Shown here piece by piece: positions 8,955 through 18,734 of a DNA stretch of 64,000 bases; position 1 is the first letter of the stretch, and the number at the start of each line of letters is the position of its first letter. A program made the position numbers and the translations under genes. Below the pieces are notes generated by a model. It saw only the letters and a program-made list of their open reading frames with translations, made no database searches and was not told the DNA's origin. The stretch lies in contig JAXHMN010000010.1 of NCBI GenBank assembly GCA_034521465.1, positions 496,001 to 560,000 of the forward strand, in the 5' to 3' direction. Source of the stretch: SURF-28 sp034521465. GTDB taxonomy: Bacteria; Bacteroidota; Ignavibacteria; Ignavibacteriales; Melioribacteraceae.

Positions 8955-9021
8955 CTTTGCGTCTCAGCGTCTTTGCGGTTGCTTTTAATTAATTCACCGC
9001 AAAGGCGCAAAGACCGCTAAG
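8955..9021. repeat. CTTTGCG-type palindromic repeat
   Basis: CTTTGCGTCTCAGCGTCTTTGCGGT on one side and ACCGCAAAGGCGCAAAGACCGC on the other form an imperfect inverted repeat around an AT-rich centre. This type of intergenic palindrome (rows of TTTGCG / CGCAAA) is common in environmental genomes. It ends against the stop codon of the dehydrogenase gene at 9022. Confidence 0.6.
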
Positions 9022-10386
9022 TTATTTGATCCAAACAGTCTTAATATTCACAAACTCTTTAATTCCGTAATGTGAAAGCTCTCGTCCGTAACCGGATATT
9101 TTTACACCGCCGAAAGGTAATCGTGGATCGGATTTTACTAATCCATTTATAAATACTGAACCCGATTCAATTTTGCTTGCAAACTCTTTTGCTTTTTCTA
9201 AATTGTTTGACCAGAGAGAAGCTCCAAGTCCAAACTCAGAATCATTTGCAATTCTAATTGCGTCTTCATCGTCTTTAGCTTTAAATACCGAAGCAACTGG
9301 GCCAAATAACTCTTCCTCATAAGCAGCCATTCCGGGTTGAATATTCGAAATAACTGTTGCCGGATAATAATAACCTTTCTGATCTAATCGCTCACCGCCG
9401 CATAACAACTTCGCACCTTTCTCAACAGATCGTTTAACTTGATCGTGAAGTTCTTCAAGCAAATCTTCCCTTGCCATTGGTCCGAGCTCGGTTTCTTCAT
9501 TCATTGGGTCACCGGTCTTAACTGCTTTTATCTTTTCAACAAATTTCTTTTCGAACTCTCCATAAACATCTTCAACAACTATAAATCTTTTAGCGGCAAT
9601 ACAGCTTTGTCCGTTATTAATCAGACGAGCTGTTACAGCAGTATCGATTGCTTCATCCAGATTTGCATCTTTCAAAATAATAAACGGATCACTCCCACCA
9701 AGTTCCATTACGGTTTTCTTCAACTCTTTCCCGCAGTCGCTTGCAACTTTTTTACCTGCGTGTTCACTTCCGGTTAAAGTAGCCGCTTTTACTTTAGGAT
9801 TTTTAATTATGTCACTTACTTGTGAGGAGCTTATCAGTAAAGTCTTAAAAACATTTTGAGGAAATCCCGCGTGTAAAAATATTTGCTCAATTGCCAAAGC
9901 ACTCATCGGCACATTTGATGCATGTTTAAGAATTCCAACATTACCAGCCATCAAAGCCGGAGCAGCAAAACGAAAAACTTGCCAGAATGGAAAGTTCCAT
10001 GGCATTACTGCAAGCACAACTCCAATCGGATCAAATTGAACGTAGCTTTCCGAGGCGTCTGTTTCAATTAACTCTTTCTTTAAAATTGTCTCGGTATTTT
10101 TTGCATAATATTCACAGACCCAAGCACACTTCTCTACTTCAGAGATTGCTTGCTTGATCGGTTTGCCCATTTCAAGCGTTAATATTTTACCGTACTCTTC
10201 CTTTTTCTCCTTCAGCACATTTGCAGCATTCATCATTAATTTACTTCTCTCCGAATAGCTAACATTTTTCCAAGACAAAAATGCATCGTGAGTGTGATTG
10301 ATAATATCATCGACTTCTTTCTTTGTCATTTCATCAAATGACTTAACTAAGTCTCCGTTTTCTGGATTAATTGTTTCGAGTGGCAT
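9022..10386 (-). CDS. Succinate-semialdehyde dehydrogenase-type aldehyde dehydrogenase
   Basis: A 454-residue NAD(P)-dependent aldehyde dehydrogenase. Seen: the MPWNFPFWQ cofactor motif (128-136), the general base Glu228 in MELGGSDPF, and the nucleophile Cys262 in NNGQSCIAAKR. The short N-terminus and the LGGSDPF wording match the GabD/Sad (YneI) succinate-semialdehyde group more than the acetaldehyde group, so oxidation of succinate semialdehyde to succinate is the likely reaction; other small aldehydes are possible. The start has GAGGAG eight bases upstream. It stands alone, divergent from the DUF423 gene. Confidence 0.85.
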   Translation of the reverse strand: MPLETINPENGDLVKSFDEMTKKEVDDIINHTHDAFLSWKNVSYSERSKLMMNAANVLKEKKEEYGKILTLEMGKPIKQAISEVEKCAWVCEYYAKNTETILKKELIETDASESYVQFDPIGVVLAVMPWNFPFWQVFRFAAPALMAGNVGILKHASNVPMSALAIEQIFLHAGFPQNVFKTLLISSSQVSDIIKNPKVKAATLTGSEHAGKKVASDCGKELKKTVMELGGSDPFIILKDANLDEAIDTAVTARLINNGQSCIAAKRFIVVEDVYGEFEKKFVEKIKAVKTGDPMNEETELGPMAREDLLEELHDQVKRSVEKGAKLLCGGERLDQKGYYYPATVISNIQPGMAAYEEELFGPVASVFKAKDDEDAIRIANDSEFGLGASLWSNNLEKAKEFASKIESGSVFINGLVKSDPRLPFGGVKISGYGRELSHYGIKEFVNIKTVWIK

Positions 10387-10456
10387 GGTTTTCTCCTCTT
10401 TTCTTTCAATTATATTATAAATTTACAAAGTAATTCACAAATGATATAATTAACAT

Positions 10457-10810
10457 ATGAATCAAAGAATACAAATTACAATTGCTGCCATAATGGGATT
10501 TTTAGGTGTGGCGCTAGGTGCATTTGGTGCACACGGATTAAGCGATACGCTAAGCGAAAATATGCTTGAGACTTATAAAACCGGCGTACTTTATCACTTA
10601 ATTCATTCTGCGGTACTAATTGCAATTGCTTTTTCAAGTTATAAGCTTATTAAATCTTTTGCGTTTATCTCTGCCGGGATAATTCTTTTCTCATTTTCAC
10701 TTTATGCTTATTCGATTACGGAAATTACTTTCCTTGCTATGATTACTCCTGTTGGTGGCGTTAGTTTTTTAATTGGTTGGATTATGATAGTTTTTGAAAG
10801 TCGACGTTAA
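10457..10810 (+). CDS. DUF423 family inner-membrane protein
   Basis: A 117-residue protein with four predicted membrane helices. The first half shows the family pattern GFLGVALGAFGAHGL, then YKTGVLYHLIHSAVLIAIA, and a C-terminal TPVGGVSFLIGWIMIVF. These are the conserved parts of DUF423 (YgdD-like) proteins, whose function is not known. Single gene; divergent from the dehydrogenase with a 70-base gap that must hold both promoters. Confidence 0.85.
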   Translation: MNQRIQITIAAIMGFLGVALGAFGAHGLSDTLSENMLETYKTGVLYHLIHSAVLIAIAFSSYKLIKSFAFISAGIILFSFSLYAYSITEITFLAMITPVGGVSFLIGWIMIVFESRR

Positions 10811-10896
10811 AAAATGTTGTACGAATTCGTTCCCAAATTTATTAAGTTGAAACATCAATTAATGATTCCATAAACTCTAAACCAGTTCTATACTTT

Positions 10897-12241
10897 ATGG
10901 CAAAAACTAAATCTCCCAAAACCTTTGTTTTAGATACAAACGTAATACTACATGATCCAACCTGCATAACTCAATTCCAAGAGAACAATATTGTTATTCC
11001 GCTTGCCGTTATTGAAGAGATCGATCACTTCAAGCGAGGAAGTCAAGTTATAAATATAAATGCCCGCGAGTTTGCGCGGACACTCGACTCAATTACCGGA
11101 AGTGCATTGTTCAACGGTGGAATTTCTCTCGGTAAAGGAAAAGGTAAAGCGCGTATTGTTATCACAAAAGGATTGAGTTCCGATATTCAAAAAGTATTTA
11201 AGGAAGACAATCCGGATCATAGAATTTTAAGTGCTGCGTATGATTTACATAAATCCCCCAAAAACAAAGAGAAAGTAATTCTCGTTACAAAGGATGTAAA
11301 TCTTCGAATGAAAGCGAAGGCGTTCGGGATCCTTGCAGAAGATTATACAACCGATAGAGTGAGAAGCATTGATGAATTATACAGCGGCAAGGAAGTTGTT
11401 GAATCGTTTGATGATGGCTTACTTCAAAAGTTATATCAATCACCTTTTGAAGTTCCCGCTGAAAAAGTTTTTAAGACAATCAAAACAGAAGTCGTTGCAA
11501 ACAAATATTTCATCCTCCGCAATCAAAACAGATCCGTTTTAGCTAGTTACGACAGTGAAGAAGAGGTTTTTCGAAAAGTAGATAAACAACCGACTTACGG
11601 TATAATGCCCCGCAATGCAGAACAGACATTTGCTGTTGATGCATTAATAAATCCAAACATTCCATTGGTTTCTTTAACCGGTAAAGCAGGTACGGGCAAA
11701 ACATCTACTTGCGCTTGCAAGCGCACTGGCAGTAAGAAAAGATTATAGACAGATTTACATAGCTCGCCCTATTATTCCGCTGAGCAATAAAGATATCGGT
11801 TATCTTCCGGGCGATGTTGAAAGTAAACTTGCTCCATACATGCAGCCGTTGTGGGATAATTTAAAAGTTATTCAAGATCAGTATAAAGAAAATGATAAGC
11901 ATTATACTGCAATAACAACAATGCTCAAAGAAGAGAAACTTGTGGTTGAACCGTTGAGCTATATTCGCGGATGAAGTTTGCAGCGTATTTATTTTATTGT
12001 TGATGAAGCACAAAATTTAACCCCACATGAAATTAAAACAATTATCACTCGCGCCGGAGAAGGAGCAAAACTCGTTTTAACTGGTGACATTTACCAGATC
12101 GATCACCCTTATCTTGATACATTATCAAACGGTCTCTCGTATTTGATCGATCATTTTAAGGGACAAAAACTTTACGCGCATATTAACTTAGAAAAAGGTG
12201 AACGTTCCGAACTTGCTGAGCTTGCGAGTAATTTGTTGTAA
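10897..12241 (+). CDS. PIN-PhoH family ATPase (one frameshift and one in-frame stop)
   Basis: About 447 residues after repair. The N-terminal PIN nuclease domain runs over residues 1-145 (FVLDTNVILHDP, AVIEEIDHFK, HRILSAAYDL, ILVTKDVNLRMKA, with its acidic metal ligands). A linker leads to the PhoH NTPase domain with Walker A GKAGTGKT and Walker B YFIVDEAQNLT. The frame breaks just after Walker A at about 11701-11705, where one extra base separates GKT from LLALASALAVRKDYRQ. A TGA at 11972-11974 replaces the second Arg of the conserved RGR motif (YIRG-stop-SLQRIY). PIN-PhoH proteins couple an ATPase/helicase-like engine to RNA cleavage. The stop looks like a CGA-to-TGA change. Confidence 0.85.
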
Positions 12242-12366
12242 TTGATGTACCTTGTTAATTATTCCGTAAGGGAGTAAGTTTATTAGTATAATTTGATCTT
12301 TATATTTCAGTGCTTCTGTGTCTCCTCAGAGGTTCTCCGTGTAACTTATTAGCTAGGAAAATTTTA

Positions 12367-14252
12367 ATGAAATCCTTCACGTTCAAACCCTTCGAAGAAA
12401 TGACTCCCGAAGATTATGCGACAGTAGGTTTTAAGTCGGGATTAGAAATTCATCAACAACTATTAACCGAAAAAAACTTTTCTGCCGCTGCCCTGCAGGA
12501 AAGTACAGCGAAAAATATGATGCGGAGATTTTACGCCATATGCGTCCAACTCTTTCCGAACTTGGCGAATATGACGGCACCGCCTTAATGGAATTCAAAA
12601 CCAAAAAAGAAATCATTTACCGAATTAACCGTGAAACTGTTTGCACGTATGAAATGGACGACACTCCACCTTTTTTAATCAACGATGAAGCATTGAATAT
12701 CGCAATACAAATCGGAACGCTTTACAACTGCAACATTGTTGACGAACTTCACATCGCTCGCAAACAATATTTAGACGGAAGCATACCAACGGGTTTTCAA
12801 CGAACTGCAATTTTTGCTCTTGACGGATGGATTCCTTTCAAAGACCGGAAAGTAGAAATCGTGCAAATGTCGATTGAAGAAGATTCCTGCCGTGAGGTAA
12901 GCGATGTCGGTCACTACAGAACTTACTTAACTGATCGTCTTGGGATGCCCTTAATTGAAACGGTAACCGGTCCGGACATGCGAACACCGCAGGAAGTTGC
13001 AGAAGTAAATATACTTTGCAGTGCGCTAGTTAGGAGCACAGGTAAAGTCCGCAGAGGTTTAGGAGCGGCAAGACAAGATGTAAACGTAAGCGTTGAAGGC
13101 GGAACACGAATTGAGATTAAAGGTGTACCGAGAATCCCTATAATTCCATTATTAACTTACAACGAAGCAATGCGTCAATGGAATTTACTTCGCTTGAGAG
13201 AAGAACTTCATAACAGAGGAGTTACAGAAAAAACATTTGAAGCAAAGGTTGATGACATAACGAATATAATTAAATCACCTCATTACCTTCCGCTTCAAGA
13301 GGCCGTTGAAAAAGAAGATAAAATAAAATGTGTTGTACTTAGGGGTTTCAAAGATTTACTTCATTGGCAGACACAAACCGACACATATTTCTCTCGCGAA
13401 ATTTCAGATCGAGTAAGAGTAATTGCTTGTTTGACTACAATCCCAAATATCATTCATTCAGATAGTAAAGGCGATACGATCACTTCATCCGAATGGCTGA
13501 AAATCAAAAAGTATGTTGGCGTAAAAAATGAAGATACAATAGTAATTGTTTGGGGAGACGAACGAGATACAACCACTGCCTGTAACGAAATTATAATTCG
13601 AGCAAAGGAAGCTACCATTGGAATTCCATCGGAAACACGACAAGCATTAAGCGACGGCACAAACGGATTTGAAAGAATACTCCCCGGTGCTGATAGAATG
13701 TATCCGGATACAGATCTGCCACCGGCAAAAATTGCTAAAGAAAGATTAGATAAACTTAGAGCAAATCTTCCTGAGCAATTTTGGGAAAGGGAAAAATGGT
13801 ATGGAAAACTTGGTATCCCGAAGGATACAATTCGAGAATTATCCATTTCAAAATTTGCAGAGCTATTTAAGAAAGCAGTAGACGAATGGAAACTTGATCC
13901 AACCATCACTGCTGTTGCTTTAATACATTACCCCAAGAGATTAAAAAAACTCGGCTTTAATCCCGAGCTTATTACTGTTGAGATGATGAACGAGATATTA
14001 AAGCATTTTAAATCCGGTCTGCTTTCACGTTGGGGAATGTTTATCGCCTTAAAAAAATCTTTACAGTACGGAAAATTTTATCCCGAACTTTTACCGCGTC
14101 CGATATTAGAGGAAGAGCTAATTAGTATAATAGCAATGAAGAAAAAAGAATTGAAAAATATTAAACTACATTCGCCCGAAAGAAAGAAAAAAGTTTTAAT
14201 GGGATTGGTTATGGAAGAAGTAAAAATGAATGTTGAAGGAAGAGTTGGTTGA
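12367..14252 (+). CDS. gatE: Archaeal-type Glu-tRNA(Gln) amidotransferase subunit E (one frameshift)
   Basis: About 628 residues after repair, the usual length of GatE. With GatD it converts Glu-tRNA(Gln) to Gln-tRNA(Gln); GatE is the tRNA-dependent kinase subunit. Seen: FKSGLEIHQQL, then, after restoring one A near 12473, KLFCRCPAGKYSEKYDAE, HMRPTLSELGEYD, DGSIPTGFQRTAIFALDG, EEDSCREV and LIETVTGPDMRTPQE. The C-terminal half has the GAD insert (ATIGIPSETRQAL) followed by the signature GADRMYPDTDLPP and a tail YqeY-like helical domain. GatDE is considered archaeal, so its presence amid bacterial genes is notable. gatD follows after 125 bases holding a palindromic repeat. Confidence 0.9.
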
Positions 14253-14267
14253 GGAAAAGTTAAAAAC

Positions 14268-14355
14268 AATGGAACGCTGATTACACTGAAAAAACAGATT
14301 CTCGCAGATTAAATCTGTGTTGATCATATTTTTCTGCGTCATCAGTGTTCTAATT
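14268..14355. repeat. Palindromic repeat, copy 1 (GAACRCTGAT...ATCAGTGTTC type)
   Basis: GGAACGCTGATTACACTGAAAA faces TTTTCTGCGTCATCAGTGTTC, with an inner ACAGATT/AATCTGT pair. It is the same family as the copy at 15838-15918; the two lie on either side of gatD. Confidence 0.7.
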
Positions 14356-14377
14356 TTTAAATAATTATTGAGAGAAA

Positions 14378-15762
14378 ATGAGTACATCAGATTTTAAAGG
14401 TTACCGCGGCAAAGCATTAGCAACCCTTAAGAAGTTTAACGCACCTGTTTGGAGTGATGTTGTTATCGAAACAGAAAAGGGACGCTACAAAGGAATCATT
14501 CTTCCCCGTTCCGAAACTGCCGATGATGAGCACATCGTAATTAAAATGCCAATCGGTTATAACATTGGGATTGCCGTTGAAAATTTATCCGACATTAAAA
14601 TAAACGGAAGAAAGGAAGCACATTATCAAATCCCCGAAAAAGAGTTTCCTTACGACGAGGGCAAACCAAGAGTAAAACTTTTCGGAACCGGCGGTACGAT
14701 TGCAAGTCGTTTAGATTACCGAACAGGCGCTGTAATTCCCGCATTCTCTCCGGTGAACTTTACGGCTCTGTTCCCGAACTTGCCGATTATTGCAATTTGG
14801 AAACCGAAAAACTTTACGGCGTCTTCAGCGAAAATATGGGTCCCGAGCAATGGATCGGAACCGCAAAAGCAATAGGTGCCGAAATTGAAAAAGGAGTAAG
14901 CGGAATTGTGATCGGGCACGGCACCGATGTAATGCATCACACTTCAGCGGTACTATCATTTATGATTCAAAATTCACCGGTACCGATTGTGATGGTTGGT
15001 TCTCAGCGATCGAGCGACAGACCTTCTTCCGATGCTGCAATGAATTTAATTCACGCTGTAAAAACGGCATCCGAAAGCGACATTGCCGAAGTGATGGTCT
15101 GCATGTTTGGTCCGACTTCCGATATGTACGGACTTCTTCACCGCGGAACACGTGTTAGAAAAATGCACTCTTCTTACCGCTCAACATTTAGAACAATCGG
15201 CGATATCCCGATTGCAAAAGTAAGCAAGGATGAAATAACTCCGCTACGAAAAGATTACAAGAAAAGAAGAAGTGATAAAAACGTAATTATTAATCCGGTC
15301 TTTGAAGAGAAAGTCAGCATTGTATATTACTATCCTAATATGAAGCCGGATATAATCGATTCGCTTATCGATAACGGTTATAAAGGAATTGTAATTGCGG
15401 GAACAGGACTCGGTCATGTTAACAAACCTGTTTACCCTGCTCTCAAACGAGCGCAGGAAAAAGGTGTTGCGGTTTATATGACGGTTCAGACTCTTTGGGG
15501 CTATGTTCAAATGTATGTTTATGAAACCGGACGCGAAATGCTCGATCTCGGTGTTGTACCTTGCGCCAACATGCTACCTGAAGTCGCTTATGTAAAACTT
15601 GGCTGGGCACTCGGACAAACAAATGATCTCGAAAAAGTTAAAGAAATTATGCTCACTCCTATTAACGGTGAAACCACCGAACGCGAACCGAGTAACGGTT
15701 ATTTAATTTATCAAGGCGGACTGCCGGAGGTTGAGGAGTTTATTTCGAGGTATAGAAAATAA
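14378..15762 (+). CDS. gatD: Archaeal-type Glu-tRNA(Gln) amidotransferase subunit D (one frameshift)
   Basis: About 461 residues after repair; supplies ammonia from glutamine or asparagine to GatE. The N-terminal 80 residues form the small beta-barrel typical of GatD (GRYKGIILPR, HIVIKMPIGYNIGI). The asparaginase-type domain follows: KLFGTGGTIASRLDYRTGAV at 101-120 with the first catalytic Thr, GHGTDVMHHTSA with the second Thr-Asp pair, and GSQRSSDRPSSDAA. The N-terminal barrel separates it from ordinary AnsA/AnsB asparaginases. The frame breaks near 14751-14753; one added G gives SPGELYGSVPELADY and joins the two halves. Both subunits are broken once each, which argues for sequencing error rather than loss of an essential activity. 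Confidence 0.9.
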
Positions 15763-15837
15763 GAATCATAACCGTTCCCTTTCCTTACCAAGTGATCTTA
15801 ACTGTTTATAAAGGAATAAAGAATTAAAACGTCTCAA

Positions 15838-15918
15838 TAGAACACAGATGCCGCAGAAAAAACAGATCATCGCTGATTTTTCTGTGTGAATCCATATTTT
15901 CTGTGTTATCTGTGTTCC
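15838..15918. repeat. Palindromic repeat, copy 2
   Basis: GAACACAGATGCCGCAGAAAA faces TTTTCTGTGTTATCTGTGTTC, with inner ACAGATCATC/GCTGATTTTTCTGTGT. Same layout as the copy at 14268-14355. Such ACAGAT/ATCTGT palindromes are common intergenic repeats in environmental genomes. Confidence 0.7.
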
Positions 15919-16002
15919 ATCATCACTCAAATACAATATGCTATCGACAAGTTGTCCATTTATTTTTATCTTACCTAAACCCAAATTCACTAGGAATGCT
16001 CA

Positions 16003-16714
16003 ATGAAAATATTATACATATACCCACATCCGGACGATGAATCATTCGGTCCGGCACATGTAATGCACAAGCAAATCAGAGAAGGTCACGAAGTTTATCT
16101 TCTCACATTAACAAAAGGAGGCGCGACAAAAAAGCGTTTTGATTTTAATCTGTCAATTGAAGAGATGGGCGAAGTTCGTTACAAAGAAATGCTCTGTGTT
16201 GAAAAAGCTCTGAAACTCACCGGCATGACAGTACTCGATTTACCCGACAGCGGATTGAAAGAAATGGATCCGCGTGAAATTGAAAAAGTAATTGAAGAAC
16301 ACATTCACAAAATTAAACCTGACGTTGATTGCAACATACGCTGTTCACGGCATAAGCGGATTTCATGATCACCTTGTTTCGCATGCGGTTGTAAAAAATG
16401 TTTTCTGCAAATTGAAAGAATCTGCCGGTTATCCAAAAAGATTTGCACTGGTAACTGTTGATGAGCAAACATCCAATGAAAGTCCGCACTTTAAATTAAA
16501 CTTCTCTAAAGATGAGGAGATTGACTGCATTGTAACGGCGGAAGATGAAGATATAAAAGCATTGCATAGTGCACTAGATTGTTATGAAACTTATAAATCG
16601 GTTATAGAACAAACGAATATAAAGGGTTTGTTAAAAAGAGAATCCGTGTTCGAATTATTTCAAGAAAATTTTGATCCGCCGATAAAAGATTTGTTTGATA
16701 AACTTCCGGATTAA
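16003..16714 (+). CDS. PIG-L (LmbE-like) deacetylase (one frameshift)
   Basis: About 236 residues after repair. The N-terminus MKILYIYPHPDDESFGPAHV carries the PHPDDE zinc/catalytic motif. After removing one base near 16325, the frame continues as YAVHGISGFHDHLVSHAV, whose HDHxxxH supplies the remaining metal ligand. PIG-L enzymes remove acetyl groups from N-acetylglucosaminyl conjugates, as in bacillithiol or mycothiol pathways and glycolipids; the substrate here is unknown. The stop is four bases before the next ATG, so it is probably co-transcribed with the radical SAM gene. Confidence 0.85.
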
Positions 16715-16717
16715 TGT

Positions 16718-17617
16718 ATGCTTCCGATGTATTTGGAAACATTAACACCAGTTGAATTAAAAGATCGTTCGGAAAAATTAAACGAACTTTTAAAAGAATG
16801 CCGTTTATGTCCGAATGAATGTTCAGCCGATAGGACTATCGGTGAAATAGGTGATTGCAGTTCAACAGACAAAGTAATCATATCGAGTTATGGTCCTCAC
16901 TTTGGAGAAGAGCCACCGCTGACGGGTCACTTTGGTTCCGGGACAATCTTTTTTACCAACTGCAATTTGCGCTGCGAGTTTTGTCAAAATTTTGATATCA
17001 GCCAGTTAGGAAAAGGCGAGCCGGTTTCAATTGAAGATCTAGCCGAAATAATGATCGGTCTTCAAAACCAAGGTTGTCATAATATTAATTTAGTAACACC
17101 GACTCACTTCACTCCACAAATAATTGATTCATTAATCATTGCAATCGAGAAAGGATTGGAAATCCCACTTGTTTACAATTGCGGCGGATATGAATCGGTA
17201 GAAACACTTAAGCTTCTTGAAGGCATCATCGATATTTACATGCCGGATATAAAGTATTCAATCAACGAGACCGCTGAAAAATATTCACACATAAAAAATT
17301 ACTGGGATGTTGCACGTAGAGCAGTGAAAGAAATGTACAGACAAGTCGGTGACTTAAAGGTAAGTAAACGTGGAATAGCCCAACGAGGATTGTTAATTCG
17401 TCATTTGCTTTTACCCAACAATCTATCCGGATCAAAAAGCATAATAGACTTTGTTGCCGAAGAGATTTCCAAAGAGACATATTTTAACTTGATGGATCAG
17501 TATTATCCGGCATTTAAAGCAGGCAAGTACGATGAACTGAATAGAAGAATATCAAAGAATGAATTTGATGATACTCGTGATTACGCTTTTCAACGTGGAT
17601 TGAAACTTGCGGAGTAG
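16718..17617 (+). CDS. PflX-like radical SAM protein
   Basis: A 299-residue radical SAM enzyme. The iron-sulfur cluster motif is CNLRCEFC (Cys82, Cys86, Cys89). An extra N-terminal cysteine set, CRLCPNEC...GDC (residues 28-47), is the mark of the PflX branch (COG1313) of pyruvate formate-lyase-activating enzyme relatives. NLVTPTHFTPQI and YNCGGYESVETLKLLEGIID complete the barrel. The glycyl-radical target, if any, is not known and no glycyl radical enzyme lies in the window. It is probably co-transcribed with the PIG-L gene. Confidence 0.85.
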   Translation: MLPMYLETLTPVELKDRSEKLNELLKECRLCPNECSADRTIGEIGDCSSTDKVIISSYGPHFGEEPPLTGHFGSGTIFFTNCNLRCEFCQNFDISQLGKGEPVSIEDLAEIMIGLQNQGCHNINLVTPTHFTPQIIDSLIIAIEKGLEIPLVYNCGGYESVETLKLLEGIIDIYMPDIKYSINETAEKYSHIKNYWDVARRAVKEMYRQVGDLKVSKRGIAQRGLLIRHLLLPNNLSGSKSIIDFVAEEISKETYFNLMDQYYPAFKAGKYDELNRRISKNEFDDTRDYAFQRGLKLAE

Positions 17618-17630
17618 ATCTAATTAATTG

Positions 17631-17655
17631 CATTCTCCCACTTAGGTGGAGAATG
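17631..17655 (+). terminator. Hairpin after the radical SAM gene
   Basis: CATTCTCC (17631-17638) pairs with GGAGAATG (17648-17655). It lies 14 bases after the stop codon, without a following T tract, so it may be a 3'-end hairpin or a repeat. Confidence 0.4.
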
Positions 17656-17747
17656 ACCACACTGAAATGAGTTGATGAAATTAAGGATTTGGATAGTGGA
17701 TATAAACTGCTATTTTATAAACTCGTTTACAACTTAAAAGTTAGTCA

Positions 17748-18605
17748 ATGTTAAATATATTTGATTTTGTATCCGACAGTAGAATGTTCAAGAAATTTAA
17801 AGTGCATGATTTGCTGTTTGTTGAATTTAAATGCTTAATTAAAGAAACCGAAGTCGGGTACTGGACGCATAATAATTATTTCATTTATGTTATCGGCGGT
17901 AAAAAAAAGTGGAAGACCCGGGAAAAAGAATATGTGCTTGAAGACGGAGAGGCACTCTTTATTAAAAAAGGTGCCTATGCTGCACACCAGTTTTTTGATG
18001 AAGAATTTTGTGCTTTAATAATTTTTGTTCCTGACGAGTTCATTAAAAATGTTCTGCATAAATTCATGATGGGAAAAACCATAAAAGAAAAAGAGCTTGC
18101 CGAGAGTGAACCCATAGTTGAGATTAATATGGATGAATCATTAACCGGGTATTTTTATTCTCTGTTCAGCTACTTCCCTCAATCAATTTCACCTTCCGAA
18201 AAATTATTATCAATTAAGTTTGAGGAATTAATAATAAACATTATTACAAGCTCCAATAACCGTGAGCTTGCCGACTACTTTTGGAAAATTCACGGAAGGA
18301 GCAAAATCTCAATACGCGATGTTATGGAAAATTATTTCAATTACAACATGAATCTGAAAGAATATGCCCGACTTTGCGGCAGAAGTATTTCAACTTTCAA
18401 AACAGAATTTTATAATACCTACAATACTACACCGGGTAAATGGCTGATAAAAAAGAGATTGGATTACGGAAAATTTCTTCTCGAAACTACCGATAAAAGT
18501 ATTACGGATATTGCATATGAGAGCGGCTTTAAAAACCATTCCCATTTTACACGCACATTTAAGGAAATATATAACAAACCGCCCATGAAGTTCAAATCAG
18601 TTTAA
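17748..18605 (+). CDS. AraC family transcriptional regulator
   Basis: A 285-residue regulator. Residues 1-150 form a cupin-like sensing domain (YFIYVIGGKKKW, EDGEALFIKKGAYAAHQFF). The C-terminal 100 residues hold the two helix-turn-helix units of the AraC/XylS family: LKEYARLCGRSISTFKTEF, and ITDIAYESGFKNHSHFTRTFK, ending in the family's NKPPMKFK tail. The methyltransferase gene starts 129 bases downstream in the same direction and is the natural candidate target, which is inference. The ligand is unknown. Confidence 0.9.
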   Translation: MLNIFDFVSDSRMFKKFKVHDLLFVEFKCLIKETEVGYWTHNNYFIYVIGGKKKWKTREKEYVLEDGEALFIKKGAYAAHQFFDEEFCALIIFVPDEFIKNVLHKFMMGKTIKEKELAESEPIVEINMDESLTGYFYSLFSYFPQSISPSEKLLSIKFEELIINIITSSNNRELADYFWKIHGRSKISIRDVMENYFNYNMNLKEYARLCGRSISTFKTEFYNTYNTTPGKWLIKKRLDYGKFLLETTDKSITDIAYESGFKNHSHFTRTFKEIYNKPPMKFKSV

Positions 18606-18734
18606 TAGTTAACCTCAGAGAATAATATTTAGACTCCTTAGAAAATTTCCTCACTATTCTGCTTGTTATGTTTACATAGGTCAATAAATGATCTTAAACG
18701 AAAACATTAACAAATAATAATAGAGAGGTAATAA

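Noticed and set aside
8792..8992. 66-residue open frame on the plus strand
   Set aside because: It is antisense to the tag remnant and runs into the palindromic repeat; no homology-like features.
11972..11974. TGA in PhoH as selenocysteine or recoded codon
   Set aside because: The position is Arg in the family, no SECIS-like element is evident, and other genes here use TGA as an ordinary stop (for example the sigma factor).
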